A stretch of DNA of 64,000 bases from Ricinus communis (lineage: Eukaryota > Streptophyta > Magnoliopsida > Malpighiales > Euphorbiaceae), in assembly GCF_019578655.1 (NCBI RefSeq), contig NC_063262.1, forward strand, positions 22,265,582-22,329,581. Reading direction: 5' to 3'. The position numbers and the translations under genes were made by a program. The notes beneath the pieces were generated by a model. The model saw only the letters and a program-made list of their open reading frames with translations. It searched no databases and was not told the DNA's origin. Shown here one piece after another: positions 1 to 13,046 of this stretch (its first letter is position 1; the number at the start of each line of letters is the position of its first letter).

Positions 1-43
1 TGAAAAAAACGAAAAGAAAAAGGCGACAGCAACCAATCAGAAC

Positions 44-3000
44 ATGGCGATGCAGGTTGGTCTCTCCAGCTCTAAAGTTCTCATCCTCGCCGGTGCAGGT
101 CTCTCTCTTTCTCTCTGATTGTGTTTTTTTTTTTATTCTCTAACACTGTAAATTTGGCTACTTCGGTAATTAATATCTTCTAATCATTTACTTCATATCT
201 TTTATATTTCTTGATCTGTCATTACCGTTTTTAATTAGCTCCACAAATTTCAATCCATTTGAATCTTCTACTCTTATAATTTCCTTGCAGTTAAAGTTGT
301 CAGCTTTCTATACTATAGTGTGCCTAAAGTTTCTTTCTTATTTTGACTGTTTTTTCTCTTTTTCTTTTGGGGTTTGTTGTTGATGGTTATGACTAATGAG
401 CTTAACTTCTGTATATTTGTTGTGGTTTTTGGACATTGGCATGTGGGTTTGTAACTGTTGTTTATTTTTTGGTGTTTTTGAAGGTTTGACTGGTTCAATT
501 ATTCTAAACAATGGACGATTATCTGAACTCCTTGCTCAGCTTCATGAATTACTTAAGGGTGTTAATGAAGTTGAGATTTCACCCTACAAATATGATAGTG
601 CACTTCTTGCTGCTCAGGTTGTTTTTTTGGTTTTCTTTTCTCTTTGTACTTTAATTGATTTTTTTTTTTCTTTTTCCCCATTGACTAAATAGGAAAATAA
701 GAATTTGACACTTTTTTCCAATTTTTATTCACAAGTATGAGTAGCATGTCTAGTTTGATTGAAATGCTACATATACAATTTAAATGGCTTCAAATGATAA
801 GTTAGCTATAGAACTCTTACTAAAGCTTAGAATTTGAGGTTAATTATGAAGGAGGAGTTGGGTTCCTTTATATGTCAGAAAAACATTGGACACTGAAGTT
901 TATTAGGAGGTTAGTTTATGATACCTGTGACTGTTTAAAGCATGGCTGGGTGTAAAAGAACTATGGGATAGCAGTCTAGACTTAGAGAGTGCTCAATTTC
1001 GAATTGATTTCTGTTTAAGTGCATCATAGACAATTTTTCCTAATTAAGGTATTTGTCAATTTACCCTCACCAGAAAACTAATGAGGTTGTTAGGCCCTCA
1101 TTTTTACTAAGATTCATGCTAAATTGGAAAAAGTAATCCCAATTTGATGTGCTTATGAGGCTCACATGTCCCTTGAGAAACAATTGATTTCTATACTGAG
1201 CAATTTGTCTTAGTGATGTGCACTTATGCATGATATTATAGCTTAACAATGTGGAGATGTAGATTTTAAACCAGTACCAACAATCTCTACAGTGTGGGAA
1301 ACAGTTGAATACACTTGACTAGGAAACATCTTCCTTTATGCACTTGAATTTAGAAGAATTAGAGAAACTAAGGTTCAAAGCAGTTAAAACAGAAATTATA
1401 GAAATGAAACTAACAAAATGTAGGTGATTTTGTGATGCGGATAAGGAAAACAAGAATCAAAAGATTCGGAATTTTGGTCTAATAATTTACAATCCAATAC
1501 CTAAAGGGTATTCTATAATTTCCAGCTTTTCTAGAATGGTAGTTAAAATTTATTATAGAAGTCTTTATTTTATTTTATTTTAATGTGATTAGGAATAAGT
1601 TATCCTAACATCTTTCGAGATCTTTAAGTTTATTAATTATTGTTAAGTCTTATTCTAAATTCTGTTGGATTAAAATAAAGTGTTTATGTAGAGAATCCTT
1701 TAAGGATTAGGAGTCTAAAGTTTTTAGGATTAGTTACTCCTATTAATATCTAGGCTTGAAATATTTTTTCTTTTCAGATTTAATAAACAAAGATTTCCTG
1801 CAAATTGCTGCTTTAGAATTGTATGTTTTAATTCTCTTTAGGTGTGACTCCTAAACCTGAAGTTTTCTTAATTTTTTTCCTATTCTTCTATTTAATATCT
1901 GAATTCCGTGAAAAAAACCTGAAATTCAATTTTAAAACCTTTATTTTCCGCGAAAATCAACATAGAACATGTTATCTAAATTTGTCCTACATCAATTTTG
2001 GTATCAGAACTTTAAGATCCTTATAGTTTGATGTTTTGATCTTCATCAACAATGGGAATATATGATTTATGTTTTGAAGGAGGTAATCCTACAAAATTTT
2101 GTGATTGGATTGATTCTCTCGAAACTTACTTTGATCGCTACAACTATGGGGAACTGTGTAGATCAGATATGCAAAGTGTAATTTGATAGGATCTGCAAAA
2201 TTATGGTGGTATAGTATTATATGATATATAAATAGGGAGGCCACCGCAAAATAATACATGGCAAGAGATGAAAACAAAGCTTCAAAAAATTTTTTTGCCA
2301 CCATATTATCTGCAAAGAATGCATGAGAAGGTATGTAATTCAACATATAGCTGCATGCCAATGGCTAATTACTTGAAGCAACTTGAAAAGTAGAATTCTT
2401 TTCATCAAGAGTGTGAATCGAATTTTGATAAATTGAATGATAAGATTAGTTTGATCGTTTGAAAGCTATGATGGATGAGTTGTTCAAAAAGATTCCCTTC
2501 AGAACGTCTAAAACCACTAGTAGCCAAGTCTTTCTACAAAAACTAGCTCTAAGTCTACAGGTTGCATCTAAGATCATTGGGGAACAATGTCCACAAGTTG
2601 ATTGAAGCCTACAAACTGTACCAAAACCAAACCTAGGACTTAATCTGCAAGCTAAACTGTTGGTGCAAGAGCAAGAAATCTATTAGCAAGAGAGCCAAAA
2701 ATGCAGAACCAACAACTAAAAAGTTTTGCAAAATTCACAATTTGAAGAGGCAAAACCTCAAAATGTGCAACTGGAAGTTTTAGGTTAGATTTACATGCAA
2801 GAATTTCAAGACAGCAAATGGTAAAGCCTATGAAACAACTAGAGACACTTTCTCAACAGGGGTGGAACAATAATTGCAGCTATTAAAAGAGCGCATTCAA
2901 CTCTGATCAACATGGAAAAGGAATAGAAAATCAAGTCATGCAACCACAAAACCTCAAACCATGAAACCTGCTCTAAAATTTGCATGCCTGTGACATTAAA

Positions 3001-6000
3001 CATGAAGCAATTGAAATAGAAATACATCAAGAAGTACAGCCTATGCAAGATGATTATCAACAAATGGTACAGAGACAGGGGGTCAAATTTATTGTTCAAG
3101 TTACGAAAGATGCTCAAGATGGTCAATTTGTGTTGTATATTGCTTGTGTTCAAGAGATGAATTTCATTATTCTTAACAAGTTCATAGATGATTCTAAAGG
3201 AGGTTTCAAGTATTACATTTGCTACAAATTGTGAAGAATCTTGAATTCAAGTCCAATGCATTATTGTTTTTAATTCTTAGGCATTTCAGAACTTAAGGTT
3301 GAGTTTTCTCCAACTAAGGGAGAATGATGCGGATAAGGAAAACGTCAAGAAAAACGAATTTCAAAGAATCAAGAGATTTAGGATTAGTTTGGTATCATTT
3401 TTTGTTTTTTTGTTTTTTATTTATAAAAAACTAAAAAAATGTTTAATGCTTTTTAGTTGCTATTTTCTTTAAATAGTTTTTTTATTTAATTTTACATAAG
3501 AATGTAATGAGAGAAAAAGGAAAAAAAAAAAGAGATAAGTTGTGGGGAGTGAAGTGGAGAAAAAATAGGAAAGAAAAAATGTGAAGAGAAAAAATAGAAA
3601 ACAAAAATTATAAAAACAACATTTAGTGGTTTATTGAAAATATATTTTATTTTTTAAACACTATATAACAAGTTTTGAAAAGAGAAAACAAAAACAATTT
3701 TAACAAACAAATTTTATTTTTTTATTTGAAAAAATAAATGAAAAACATGAAACAAAAACAATAACAAACACCCATTTAGAATTTTGGTTTAATATGTACA
3801 ATTCTAATAGTAAAGGATATTTATATAATTTCTAGCTTTGTTGGAATAGTAGTTAAAATTTATTTTAGAAGTCTTTATTTTATGTTAAGTGTGATATGTG
3901 AATAAGTTATCCTATAAGTTTATTAATTATTGTTCAGCCTTATTCTAAATCCTTGTTGGATCAGGAGGAAATGTTTATCTAGACAATCCTTCAAGGAATA
4001 GGAGTCTAAAAGTCTTTAAGGTTTAGGATTAGTTACTCCTATAAATATCTAGGCTTGTAATAATTATTATTCAGTTTCTTTTTCAGATTCAACAAACAAA
4101 GATTTTTTGCAAATTGCTGCTTTAGAATTGTGTGTTTCAATTCTCTTTAAGTATAACTCCTAAACCTTCGATGTGTTGACTCTTGGAAGTTTTCTTATAT
4201 TTTCTTTGCTATTCTTCTACTTCATATTTGAATTTCTGTCAAAACAGACCTGAGGTCCAACTTTAGAACTTTTATTTTCTGCAAAAGTCGTAGAATAGGT
4301 TATCTAAATCTGTCCTACATCGTTTTGCAGTCTTTCTAGCTTTAGTCTTAAAGGTCAAGAATTTTTACCCAAAAATCAACACTAAATAGTTATATTGTAA
4401 TCGCAGAAGGGTTGCGGTGTTGGTATCTATGAAGTCTGGTAAGTTGTTCAGGTGTATTGATTTATATCTCAACTATGGCCTACATTTTGCTTCGACTGCC
4501 AAAAGCTCATTTAGAAATTATGGCAACATTTAGGTCAAGAGAGATTCTTACTTGAAAAGAGGACAAAATTGTTGGGGAGATTTGATTCTGAAATCTTTAA
4601 TTCAGAATGAAAGGGTTCGCTTTGATTGATTTGGAAAAGTTTTATGCAAAACTCTATTTACTAATTTTATTAGTAAAGCTAGTAATCTGTCTTATTTTCT
4701 TCATGGAGATTGTATTTCCTGATGGATTCTTGATCCTGTGATTTTGTCAGATTCGTCAGTTGGCACAAGAGATTAAGGAGTTAACATTTTCCAACCCCGT
4801 GACCATCTATAATGGGAATTCTTCATCTAGTGGTGAGTAGGCAACATTTTCTTTAATAATTATACAGTCAAAGTAATTTATTCATGCTATTTCTGCAATC
4901 ATTTTTCTTTTTTCCAAGTTCAAACTATCTGATTTCAGTTTTGGGATCCTTCACTTATTATTTACATGTGGATAAATGATCCAATTAGGTCTTTTTGGTT
5001 TCTAGTGAGTCTACAGTTGATCAAAAGTTCCTGGCAGATTTATTGGATTCTTGTTCAGTTCTAGCCAAATTGTTTAGTGGACCTCATTCATTAAATGCAG
5101 GACTCCAATAAATGTGTATTATTTGATTTTTATAAAGGAAATTCATTGCTTACTTTGGAAGTTATATTTGGATTGTTATTTGAAAAAAAGTAAGTTGGTG
5201 CCTCAATAATGAGATACAAAGTAATGTGTTAAGAGAAGGATAAGCTAGTAGGAGATGTTTCATTCGTAATGTCCCTCACTCCTGAAAGGAATAGTGATTT
5301 GGAATCAGCAAGTATGATTTAGTTTTCTACCTAATTTGTGATGGGAGCCTTAAAAAGGATTAGCTAAATTACTTCCTTGATAAAGAAGAATAGGATTTAG
5401 GTTCCCTTAAATGATATCCTTCTTCTTGATGCCTTAAAGCACTCAATTTCACTTAGATCCTTTTGGATTGCAGATTGAAATTGGAATTAGGATCAAATTA
5501 CAGAATTTTGGTGTTTGGATTACATAAGAAATTGGAATCAAAATTGTAATTTCATATATAAAATAATAAATAATATGTAATACACACACATATATTAATT
5601 TATCAAAATATATCTTGTTTTTCTAATGCTCTTATTTAATCCATCTAGCAGTTTATTTTACTTATTTAAATAACTAAGATTCATCGTACTTAATCTTGTA
5701 AAATCATTAAAATATGTACTTATCAACATAGATCCAATGTATATACTTCTAATAAATTTTCTTATAAACATTTTTTCAAATAAAACCCTACAGTAACTGA
5801 GATTGATTCTACCTATTTAATACCTAATAAAAAATAAAAATTCTTAATTATCAACATAGATCCAATGTACTTCTAATTAATTTGATTATAAATATTTAAT
5901 CAAATAAAAACCGTACAGTATATAGCATTCATTGTAAATATTAAGGCATCCTTGACCTCAACTTCAAGAAAAAGCAAAGAGCAGTCACCTCATATTTTAA

Positions 6001-9000
6001 GGCATCCTTGTCCATGTATATTTATTTAAAATTAACAAGTTATTAATTTATATTGTAAGTGTGACATATAGAAACATTTAAGGGTTTTGTAATCATGTTC
6101 TATTATATTATTTTCTCGCAATTTCTAATTTATCAAGTACTAATCTATCGTGATTTTACTGTATATGATGATAAAAGATTTCAAATTGTAATTCCGAGGG
6201 TCCAACGGTCAAAATAAAGAATTCCTAGGGGCCAAGTCAGGAATCCAAGAAATGCTTTTATAAGCCAAATACAATTCATAGGAATTGGGTTCAGAATTCA
6301 ATTCCAATTCTGAATGATATACAAACAGCTGAATTCGAATTCAGCAGCCCAATTCCAATTAGAGTTTCCAAACGGTACCTTACTATATTCAGAATTTGTT
6401 AAAAGTTCATAGTGTTTCATGTGTCATTACATGCAACATCATCCCACATGTTTTTATGTCTAGATAGCAGATTAAAGGTCCACAAAAATGCTTAATATTT
6501 TCTTGTATAAACAGGGGGTTTTGCATCTTATTTAGTGCCAGCTGCTGCACTGGGAGCAATGGGATATTGTTACATGTGGTGGAAGGCAAGATTTTAGTGA
6601 CTCCAAGTGAAATATTTTCTTTTGTCATACATGCTCTTGGCATTTCACGTGCAAGTTCCAAGTGCATGGCTTCTTCTTGCTGATAACAAGTATTTTCTTC
6701 TTTGATGCAGGGCTTGTCATTTTCTGATGTAATGTTTGTCACAAAGAAAAACATGGCAAATGCCGTTGCAACTGTGTCTAAACAGTTAGACAATGTATCG
6801 GAAACATTGGCTGTAAGTAAGACAGGCTAGTCAATAATGCTTCCTTTCCCAGATGGCAACTCTTTGTTTTGACATGATTGTAGTATTCTTAATACTTTGT
6901 CAACTATTAATTTGTGCAGTCAACAAAGAGACATCTGACAAAGAGGCTGGAAAACTTGGATTGGAAGATGGAGGAGCAGATAGAAACATCCAAGCTCATT
7001 GCAAATGATGTACATCGCACTTTCTCATGTTTCTGTATATATACAACAAACACACACACACACACACACCCTCTCTCTCTTTTTCTCTCTCTCTCTCTGT
7101 GTGCATGAGGGCATGTGTATTGTATGCATCCTTCCTGTAGGTGCAGGTGTGTAAGCTCAGCTCAATAGCTTCTGGATGAGCTACTAAGTGGACCTTGAGC
7201 TGATTATGCAGTTGTATGACACAAATATCACTTGAACATCCAAGCTGTCTCATACCAGAACTGCCAAAAATTTTGATAATGTGCTGAGTGAAAATTGAAG
7301 AACAAGTAGTTCATATGTCATTTGGCTTGGTCAGAGAACTAGTGGGCCATAAAAGGCACTAGTTACATGGACCACTTGAGCTCAGCCTACAAGTGATTTG
7401 GAAACAAACTTATTCGTATTAGGAGGCAACTTTTGCTCTTTGACTTTCTTCTGATGTTACATCTGTATCAGTTAAAGCGTAATGATATTGCATACGTATG
7501 CTTTGGTTTGCCTGTAGAAGCTATCCTAGGTTAGGAAGTTGCTTGATTCAGAGATCCTCTGTCAGCATTATTTTTTCAAACCCATCTGAAACATGACTCT
7601 CATGAACTTGTATAGTTGTTCATATTATGATCTCAATTTTGAGACCTGGATTCTGCCTGTTTTACTTTTGAGTCTGTCCTAGTTGAGCCAAACTTGGGGT
7701 CAACCTGAGCCTAAACTATTTGTGGGCAGTTGTCATCTTCAGCCTGAACTAGACATGCTGCATACTTCTTTGGCAAATTTAGTGCCAGCATGTGGTGGCA
7801 TAAGCTTTCCCTTTTGCTTTCCCAGATCATTGTAGCCGTAAAGTAGATATGTGAAAATTAATCTTTCCTATGCATTTTTTTTTTGTCTTATGTAGGCACT
7901 CAATCTTTCTCTCTTCATTTTATATCATGGGAGTTTTGTTCAAGCTGGCATATTTTCTTGCCATTTAAATTATTGTTTAGAGCAAACCTTTTCTTTTCTG
8001 CTCAAGAATTTATTGCATGCTCTTCTCATCATGGTGACATGTCCGTGAAGCTTGTTTCCATTGTTGTTTAGAAAAATGGGTTTCTGTCTATACTATGTGC
8101 TATGATATTGCCCATTATGTCTGCTTCCTTATGTTTGTGTCATCAACTAATTTAGGGAGAGATAATCAATGGCAAATGGACTTTTTGTAAATGCTGGTTT
8201 TTCATTGCATAATCTTTTTCTTTTGTTTTTAAACTGGCATTTCTGGAATAAACTACATTAGAGAGACACCCGCTAAATACAGTGTCAAATCTATTGGAGG
8301 TCATTAGTGCATAGGATGACAAGAGGCAACCGAGTATAAATGCATTGCATTTAATAATCGGATCATGTCTAGATTACCTTGCACGATCGATTTTCACTAG
8401 GACCATCATTAAATTTGAAATGTAACTAAATCTGCATCCCTTGCTGTTCCTAATGAGCTAAAATGTATAGGATACATCAAATCCTCATCTTTTTATGCCA
8501 TTTTTTAGTGACATGATATACATGTGTGCACCACATGTAAATGCATATACTACAAGATAGATCTAGTTGGTGCAATTTGTAATGGATGCATATGCAACTA
8601 TATTTGAACAACATTCAGTGTTACTTGCATGCAGGTAGATGAGATGAAAACAAATCTTTCCCAAATTGGGTTTGACGTTGAGATGATCCAACAAATGATA
8701 TCAGGGCTGGTAAGTTGCAATGCTTCTATGCATTTTCAAATTTCTCTCCTATCATAGGATTCATTATGTTCTTGATATCTCAATGAACTCTGCAGGAAGG
8801 AAAGCTTGAGCTTCTTGAGAGCAAACAGGTTATTTTCAACTTCTCTAAGCAATGGTTTTTATTTGGTTTTTTCCTTTTTGGCAGCAAATTTTAATGAAGT
8901 TTTTGAAGTGACTCCCTTCCTTTTTCCTTAAATGATGCAGGACATAACAAACTCAGGTCTTTCATATCTGTGCCAGTTTGCTGAAGGCTTCAAAGATGGG

Positions 9001-11320
9001 CATGGTGCACCATTTATTCAGGTAAGATATTATTTGTAGCAACTAATTAAAATATGTCTCCTGATAAAAATTGGGCATTTTGATGTTTTTTCTTGCCAAA
9101 AGTTGAGCTTGATCTGATGATTTCAGGTTATACACTTGTTGCCTGGAACCATTCCTTCCCCTCATCCCCACACATAAGCTGAGAAAACCCATAAAAGAAC
9201 AAGAGCTAAATTATCAATAACTTTGAAACTATAGGTGTTCTTCAATCATAGTCACTTGTATGAAAATTATCAAAGGTTGGTGGACGTGAACTTTGATAAT
9301 TGAACGAATTTTTTAGGCATTGGTCTGTCTCTCTCTATAGGAAAGTTAAGGGCCTGTCTACTTGTAGAGAATTTTTTCCATTTTCATTTTCTAATTTTTA
9401 AGGAAAACGAAAACTTTTCATTTTCATAGAAAATTTGTAAAACATGTTTATTTTATAAAAAACATTTTGTCTTCTATTTGGGTAATATTTTAAGTATAAA
9501 GAATAGACTTGGAATAAATGAAGTGAAAACTTCTTATTCTCATTTGAAAACAAGTAACTTCTTATATAAAGAAAACATGTTAAACTTGTTTGGTGGGGTC
9601 AAATCCCACAACCGTTTCTTTATATATATGTATATCCCTTATTCATTACTCTTGCTCCTCATTTCAGCTCCTCTCTCACTCAAAAGCATAAGCTCACACA
9701 CAATTATAATAAATAATAATAACAAGAAGTTAAGTTCGTCTCTTTCTCATTCCTGCACCTCTTATTATTATTGTTTCTATCTCACATTTGCTAAAGTACC
9801 GCTATTTTAATCTTATTATATAGAGCAAAAATAAATTGCTCGACTGTGTGAAGCTCCATTACTCCTTTGTTTTCTTGGCAATCACACAAGTTCACTCTAA
9901 GGCTTACATTAGAGTTACAACTGTGTTACCATAACATTGATACCATGTATAACCTTTATTTATTATTTTAGCCTCTAAGATTTTTCATCTTATTACAACA
10001 AGGATATTATTGCTTTTCTTAATGTTATTCATCTTTAACTTTTTATTTTATTTTAATGACTAATTTTATTAAAAGTTCATATAGGTTACGGTATCATCAT
10101 TTAAGTAGGGTGTAAATAATGGTAATATTGGGAAACGTAACAGTATTGGAGTTAGTCACTAACACCCTGCATCGATATGTAACACATATTGGCTGTTATC
10201 TTGAACCCTGCATTCAAGTGACTAAATAATATATTTATATATTACATTATGCATTACTTCGCTTCTATTTTCATTTAACATCAATTATATGACAAAGATG
10301 AACTTACAAATAAAATTCTTTGAATGGAATTGAAAAATGAAAAATTTGAAGAGATGAATATGCTTTTCAGTTTCATTTTTTGAGTAGAAAAGAAAACAGA
10401 AAAATGAGAATAAAAGATGTTTTTTACCACTAAACAGAATTCCGGTCCATTTCCCCTTCTCTTTTTAATTTGTGCTATCCTGTTGACTGCTATTATACCC
10501 TAGAAGGAAAAGTTTTGGAAACCCTATAATTTCTAGAGATAAAACTTAAGGGTGGAATTAATAGGTTCCTGGCCATTACCAAAAAAGTTGAAAGAAAAAC
10601 CTATATTTTTCAGATTTTCTTGGCTGTTAAGCATTTTATAAGTGCTGATATGATTATTATTATTACTACTATTATTATTATCATTATTATTATTATCATT
10701 ATCATCAACAAAAGACCATTTCCCTATGCAATTTTTCCAAACTTGGAGATGTCATTTACTTGACCTGGATTACTACCCACGTTCTATTTGCTATGGTATG
10801 TGTAATTCATTAATCTGCAATGTCTCTAGTCCTCACTCTTTCTTGTCTAGCTCCAATTTCTTAATGTGGTTTTCCATCTCTTAGGCAACAACTGTATCAG
10901 AAGTTCCTAGGTTGGGGATATTTGCTTTATGCAGTTCTGGGGGATGGGCATTGTATTTTTTATCCTCTCATATTAAGTGATGAACTGAGCTACTTTGCAG
11001 GATGTTGGTGCTAAGGTGGCAAACCATTCAACAATTACATATGAGGAGAGGTCTCTCAAGGTATGTTAAGAGTTGCATTTCCTCCATGGATATCGTGTCT
11101 TGGTGCTTTGTTGACACCGTCCTGAATAATACTTCAGGGCCTTCTATTTAGCGCCGAATCTGCAGAGTTGAATACGATTGACAAATCAGTAGAACATGTG
11201 AAGAAAAGTGAAGTTGAAAACTTACCCAGTGAGAAAATCAAGACCATGAAACCAAGAATACACAGGTCATATCCAGTTGGGCTGTCGTTGACTCGCGACT
11301 TACTGGGTTCTGGCATATAA
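44..11320 (+). CDS. DUF1664 family protein, 11 coding exons, 321 aa
   Basis: Coding exons: 44-98, 484-617, 4751-4832, 6515-6585, 6711-6812, 6920-7009, 8635-8709, 8796-8828, 8941-9021, 11001-11060 and 11138-11320 (TAA). The lengths sum to 966 nt and every junction keeps frame. The start is the first ATG; translation begins MAMQVGLSSSKVLILAGAG. There is a hydrophobic N-terminal segment (about residues 11-27) and a second near residues 92-111 (SYLVPAAALGAMGYCYMWW). A long charged, heptad-like region follows (about 130-250), likely coiled coil. This order matches the plant DUF1664 family, whose molecular function is not established; databases sometimes label it a putative bZIP factor, but I see no basic region. 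The hydrophobic segments suggest membrane association (inference). All introns are GT-AG except intron 4, which is GC-AG. Introns 2, 3 and 9 are enlarged by transposons. Only 43 nt of upstream sequence lie in the window, so the promoter is not visible. Confidence 0.9.
1433..4322 (+). mobile_element. Ty3/gypsy-like gag-only LTR retrotransposon in intron 2 of the DUF1664 gene
   Basis: The 5' LTR is 1433-1994 (562 bp) and starts TGATGCGGATAAGG and ends CCTACATCA. The 3' LTR is 3325-4322; it is longer because of a MITE, and its end is mutated to CATCG. A 5-bp target duplication, TTTTG, flanks the element (1428-1432 and 4323-4327). A tRNA-Met-type primer site, TGGTATCAGAAC, lies at 1999-2010, and a purine tract (AAGGGAGAA) precedes the 3' LTR. 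The internal 1.33 kb is too short for pol. From about 2053 it reads, with stops, as a decayed gag (WQEMKTKL followed by a LPPYYLQRMH-like block). It is a non-autonomous or internally deleted copy in the same orientation as the host gene and must be spliced out with the intron. Confidence 0.85.
3381..3773. mobile_element. MITE-like insertion inside the 3' LTR
   Basis: The sequence interrupts the 3' LTR: the 5' LTR and the solo LTR at 33411 read straight through this point. It is flanked by a 5-bp repeat, ATTTA (3376-3380 and 3774-3778). The ends are degenerate inverted repeats (GGATTAGTTTGGTATCATTT against the complement of the end, GGGTGTTTGTTATTG). The interior is A/T homopolymer-rich with no coding potential. 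This is a small non-autonomous DNA transposon; the superfamily is not certain. Confidence 0.7.
5459..6377. mobile_element. MITE-like element in intron 3 of the DUF1664 gene
   Basis: The two ends form degenerate inverted repeats of about 75 bp: CCTTTTGGATTGCAGATTG on the left against the complement of AGAGTTTCCAAACGG on the right, with repeated AATTGGAATT blocks in both. No ORF is present. An imperfect direct repeat of about 80 bp lies inside (about 5718-5803 and 5846-5925, sharing TATCAACATAGATCCAATGT). The target duplication is not clear. Probably a hAT-type non-autonomous element. Confidence 0.55.
6586..6710 (+). other. GC-AG intron (intron 4 of the DUF1664 gene)
   Basis: The exon before it ends TGGTGGAAG and the intron starts GCAAGA; the acceptor is TTTGATGCAG. 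Joining at these sites keeps frame, giving a phase 0 junction that reads WWK-GLSFSDV. No GT donor nearby gives an open product. The AAG/GCAAG donor is the strong consensus typical of the rare GC-AG class of U2 introns. Confidence 0.85.
7046..7102. repeat. CA/CT microsatellite in intron 6
   Basis: A run of ACACAC repeats passes directly into CTCTCT repeats and a short GTGTG. It is a compound simple repeat within a 1.6-kb intron. Small ORFs called over it are products of the repeat. Confidence 0.95.
9350..10445. mobile_element. Probable non-autonomous DNA transposon in intron 9 of the DUF1664 gene
   Basis: The left end (GGCCTGTCTACTTGTAGAG) and the complement of the right end (GGAATTCTGTTTAGTGGTAAA) are weakly similar, and both continue into matching ATTTTTCATTTT stretches. 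The interior has no gene. The size (about 1.1 kb) and the GGCCTGTxTA-type end suggest a hAT-like element, but the boundaries are approximate. Confidence 0.4.
10647..10711. repeat. Imperfect ATT trinucleotide repeat in intron 9
   Basis: About 20 units of ATT/ATC/ACT triplets. Simple sequence with no other role visible. Confidence 0.9.
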
Positions 11321-12420
11321 TTATTCAGTTCTGTACTTCATATATGCGGATTTTGTTGCCCCTGTGGTAGTGTTTGCATTCATTTCCATGCTTATGCGTG
11401 GTGCGATTTTTAGATTGATGACTTGATTCATCATTCAAACATGTGATATAGATGTAGATTATTATAGGCGATGTGATGTTTCCTTGGCTGCCAAAGAAAG
11501 CATACAGGGAGTATATTTTGTTGTAACTACAAAGTCATTGCTGTACAATTACAGAATAAAAAAAGAAATTAGTCATTTGATTGCTGAATATTTTTCTTTT
11601 TGGTGTGGATAATTTTGTATGATGTGTGAATAAAATTTCATCTATTCTTTGAGGAGTTGCTAAATTATAGTTGAAGAATTCCAGAATTTTCTTTTATTCT
11701 CAAGCTTATTAGTGATCCGTGGCATTTTGACACTTTTAAAGAATATGAAAGATTTCTTTGCCCGCCACACATAAAAAGTTGAGAAGCTATTCGATTACTT
11801 TTGGCCTATATTCTCATTCAAGTAACATTATTATTATTTATTATTTAGCATTTGGATGAAAAAATTTAAAAGAAATTAAAAATATTTTCACTTTTAAGTT
11901 ACAAGCGTGTAGATGATATGGTAATTAAAGTCTCGAGTTTTAATATACTGTTATGCTAGAATGGTAACTAAAATCTCGAGTTATAATATCCAATTGTGTT
12001 AGAATTTTTGAAATAGTATTTTACTACTCGTAAGAGTTCTTTTCGGTGTATTCTAAATTAGTCAGACTAATTTTAAATACTAAATAAAAAAAATATTTTT
12101 ATCGTATATTAGTATATAATTATGATCTTGTGATTTGATCTGTCTTGTAAAAAAAATGAAATTAAACTGTAAATTGACTAACAGTAAGCAACTGAACGCC
12201 AAATCAAACTAATTAAACCGCCTAATTCAGTTTAATATTAGCTCTATTAATTATTTTATTTTAAAAAGAAAAATCAATTTAAGAAGCCCATAACCCAAAT
12301 AAGTATCCATGGGCCCGGAAAAAGGAACTGGGAAGAAAGTAAAGAGTCCGGATTTGACCCGCATTCCTTTGTAGGTAACAAATAAAAAGGTAGGGCTTGC
12401 ACTTGCAGAATCACAAAAAT
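11321..12420. other. 3' flank of the DUF1664 gene and intergenic DNA up to eIF1A
   Basis: The first 240 bases are probably 3' UTR, with AATAAA at 11554-11559. The rest is AT-rich and no gene is visible. The last 120 bases form the proximal promoter of eIF1A. Confidence 0.5.
12309..12316 (+). promoter_or_regulatory. Site II-like element (TGGGCC) upstream of eIF1A
   Basis: The sequence ATGGGCCCGG lies about 190 bases before the 5' UTR splice donor. TGGGCC/T site II motifs, bound by TCP factors, are common in promoters of plant ribosomal and translation genes. The motif is seen directly; its use here is inferred. Confidence 0.4.
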
Positions 12421-12500
12421 CGGTGATTGATTTCTACGAGCTTCTTTTTCTTTTTGGTTTTTTTAGGTCTACGCTAAGCCACCTCTCTTTTATCAATAAG

Positions 12501-13032
12501 GTATCTTTCTTTGAATTTTTTCATTTTGTTTTCTCCAATCGAATTTAGGTCAGTTAGTCTTCAATTTTATCAGAAACATCTATGATTATTTCTCTTTTGT
12601 GATCAATATTATTATGGTAATAATTATAATATTAAGTTCTTGATTGGTTTCAATTTTGTTTCTGATTTGTTCTTTTGCGATCCAGTTTATTCTTTCTGTT
12701 ATTGTATAATTTATGAAGTAGAAATCCTGAACATTTTTTGGGAGTTATTAGGTTTTTGTTTTTGCTGTATCTTGACTAAAATCTGCTTACTGGATAAACT
12801 TAAATTCTTTCAAGAATTTTCTTGGATTGTTCATAATTTTATGCTAGGTTAATTATTCTTGATGCTATACCCTAATTTAGGTTTCATTTTCTTGTGTGTT
12901 CTTGGGGGAAATAGAAGTGAACAATCAAGTTGTTGATATCTCTGTGCAAGAATTCTTGGCTTGAAAGGAATTAGGGTTTTCAGTTTGCAGTTTTTCTATA
13001 GTTGTAAAATGATTTCGTATTTTCTTTTGTAG
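12501..13032 (+). other. 5' UTR intron of eIF1A
   Basis: A donor after CAATAAG (GTATCTTT) and an acceptor TTTCTTTTGTAG lie 14 nt before the ATG. The interior is T-rich, as in plant introns. A leader intron is usual in plant translation-factor genes, where it often boosts expression. Short ORFs inside it are not genes. Confidence 0.75.
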
Positions 13033-13046
13033 CACGACCAGAAACC

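Noticed and set aside
396..692. Plus-strand ORF of 98 codons
   Set aside because: It is exon 2 of the DUF1664 gene extended into both flanking introns. The spliced model fits better.
6407..6793. Minus-strand ORF of 128 codons
   Set aside because: It is antisense to exons 4-5 of the DUF1664 gene, whose plus-strand frame and splice sites are well supported.
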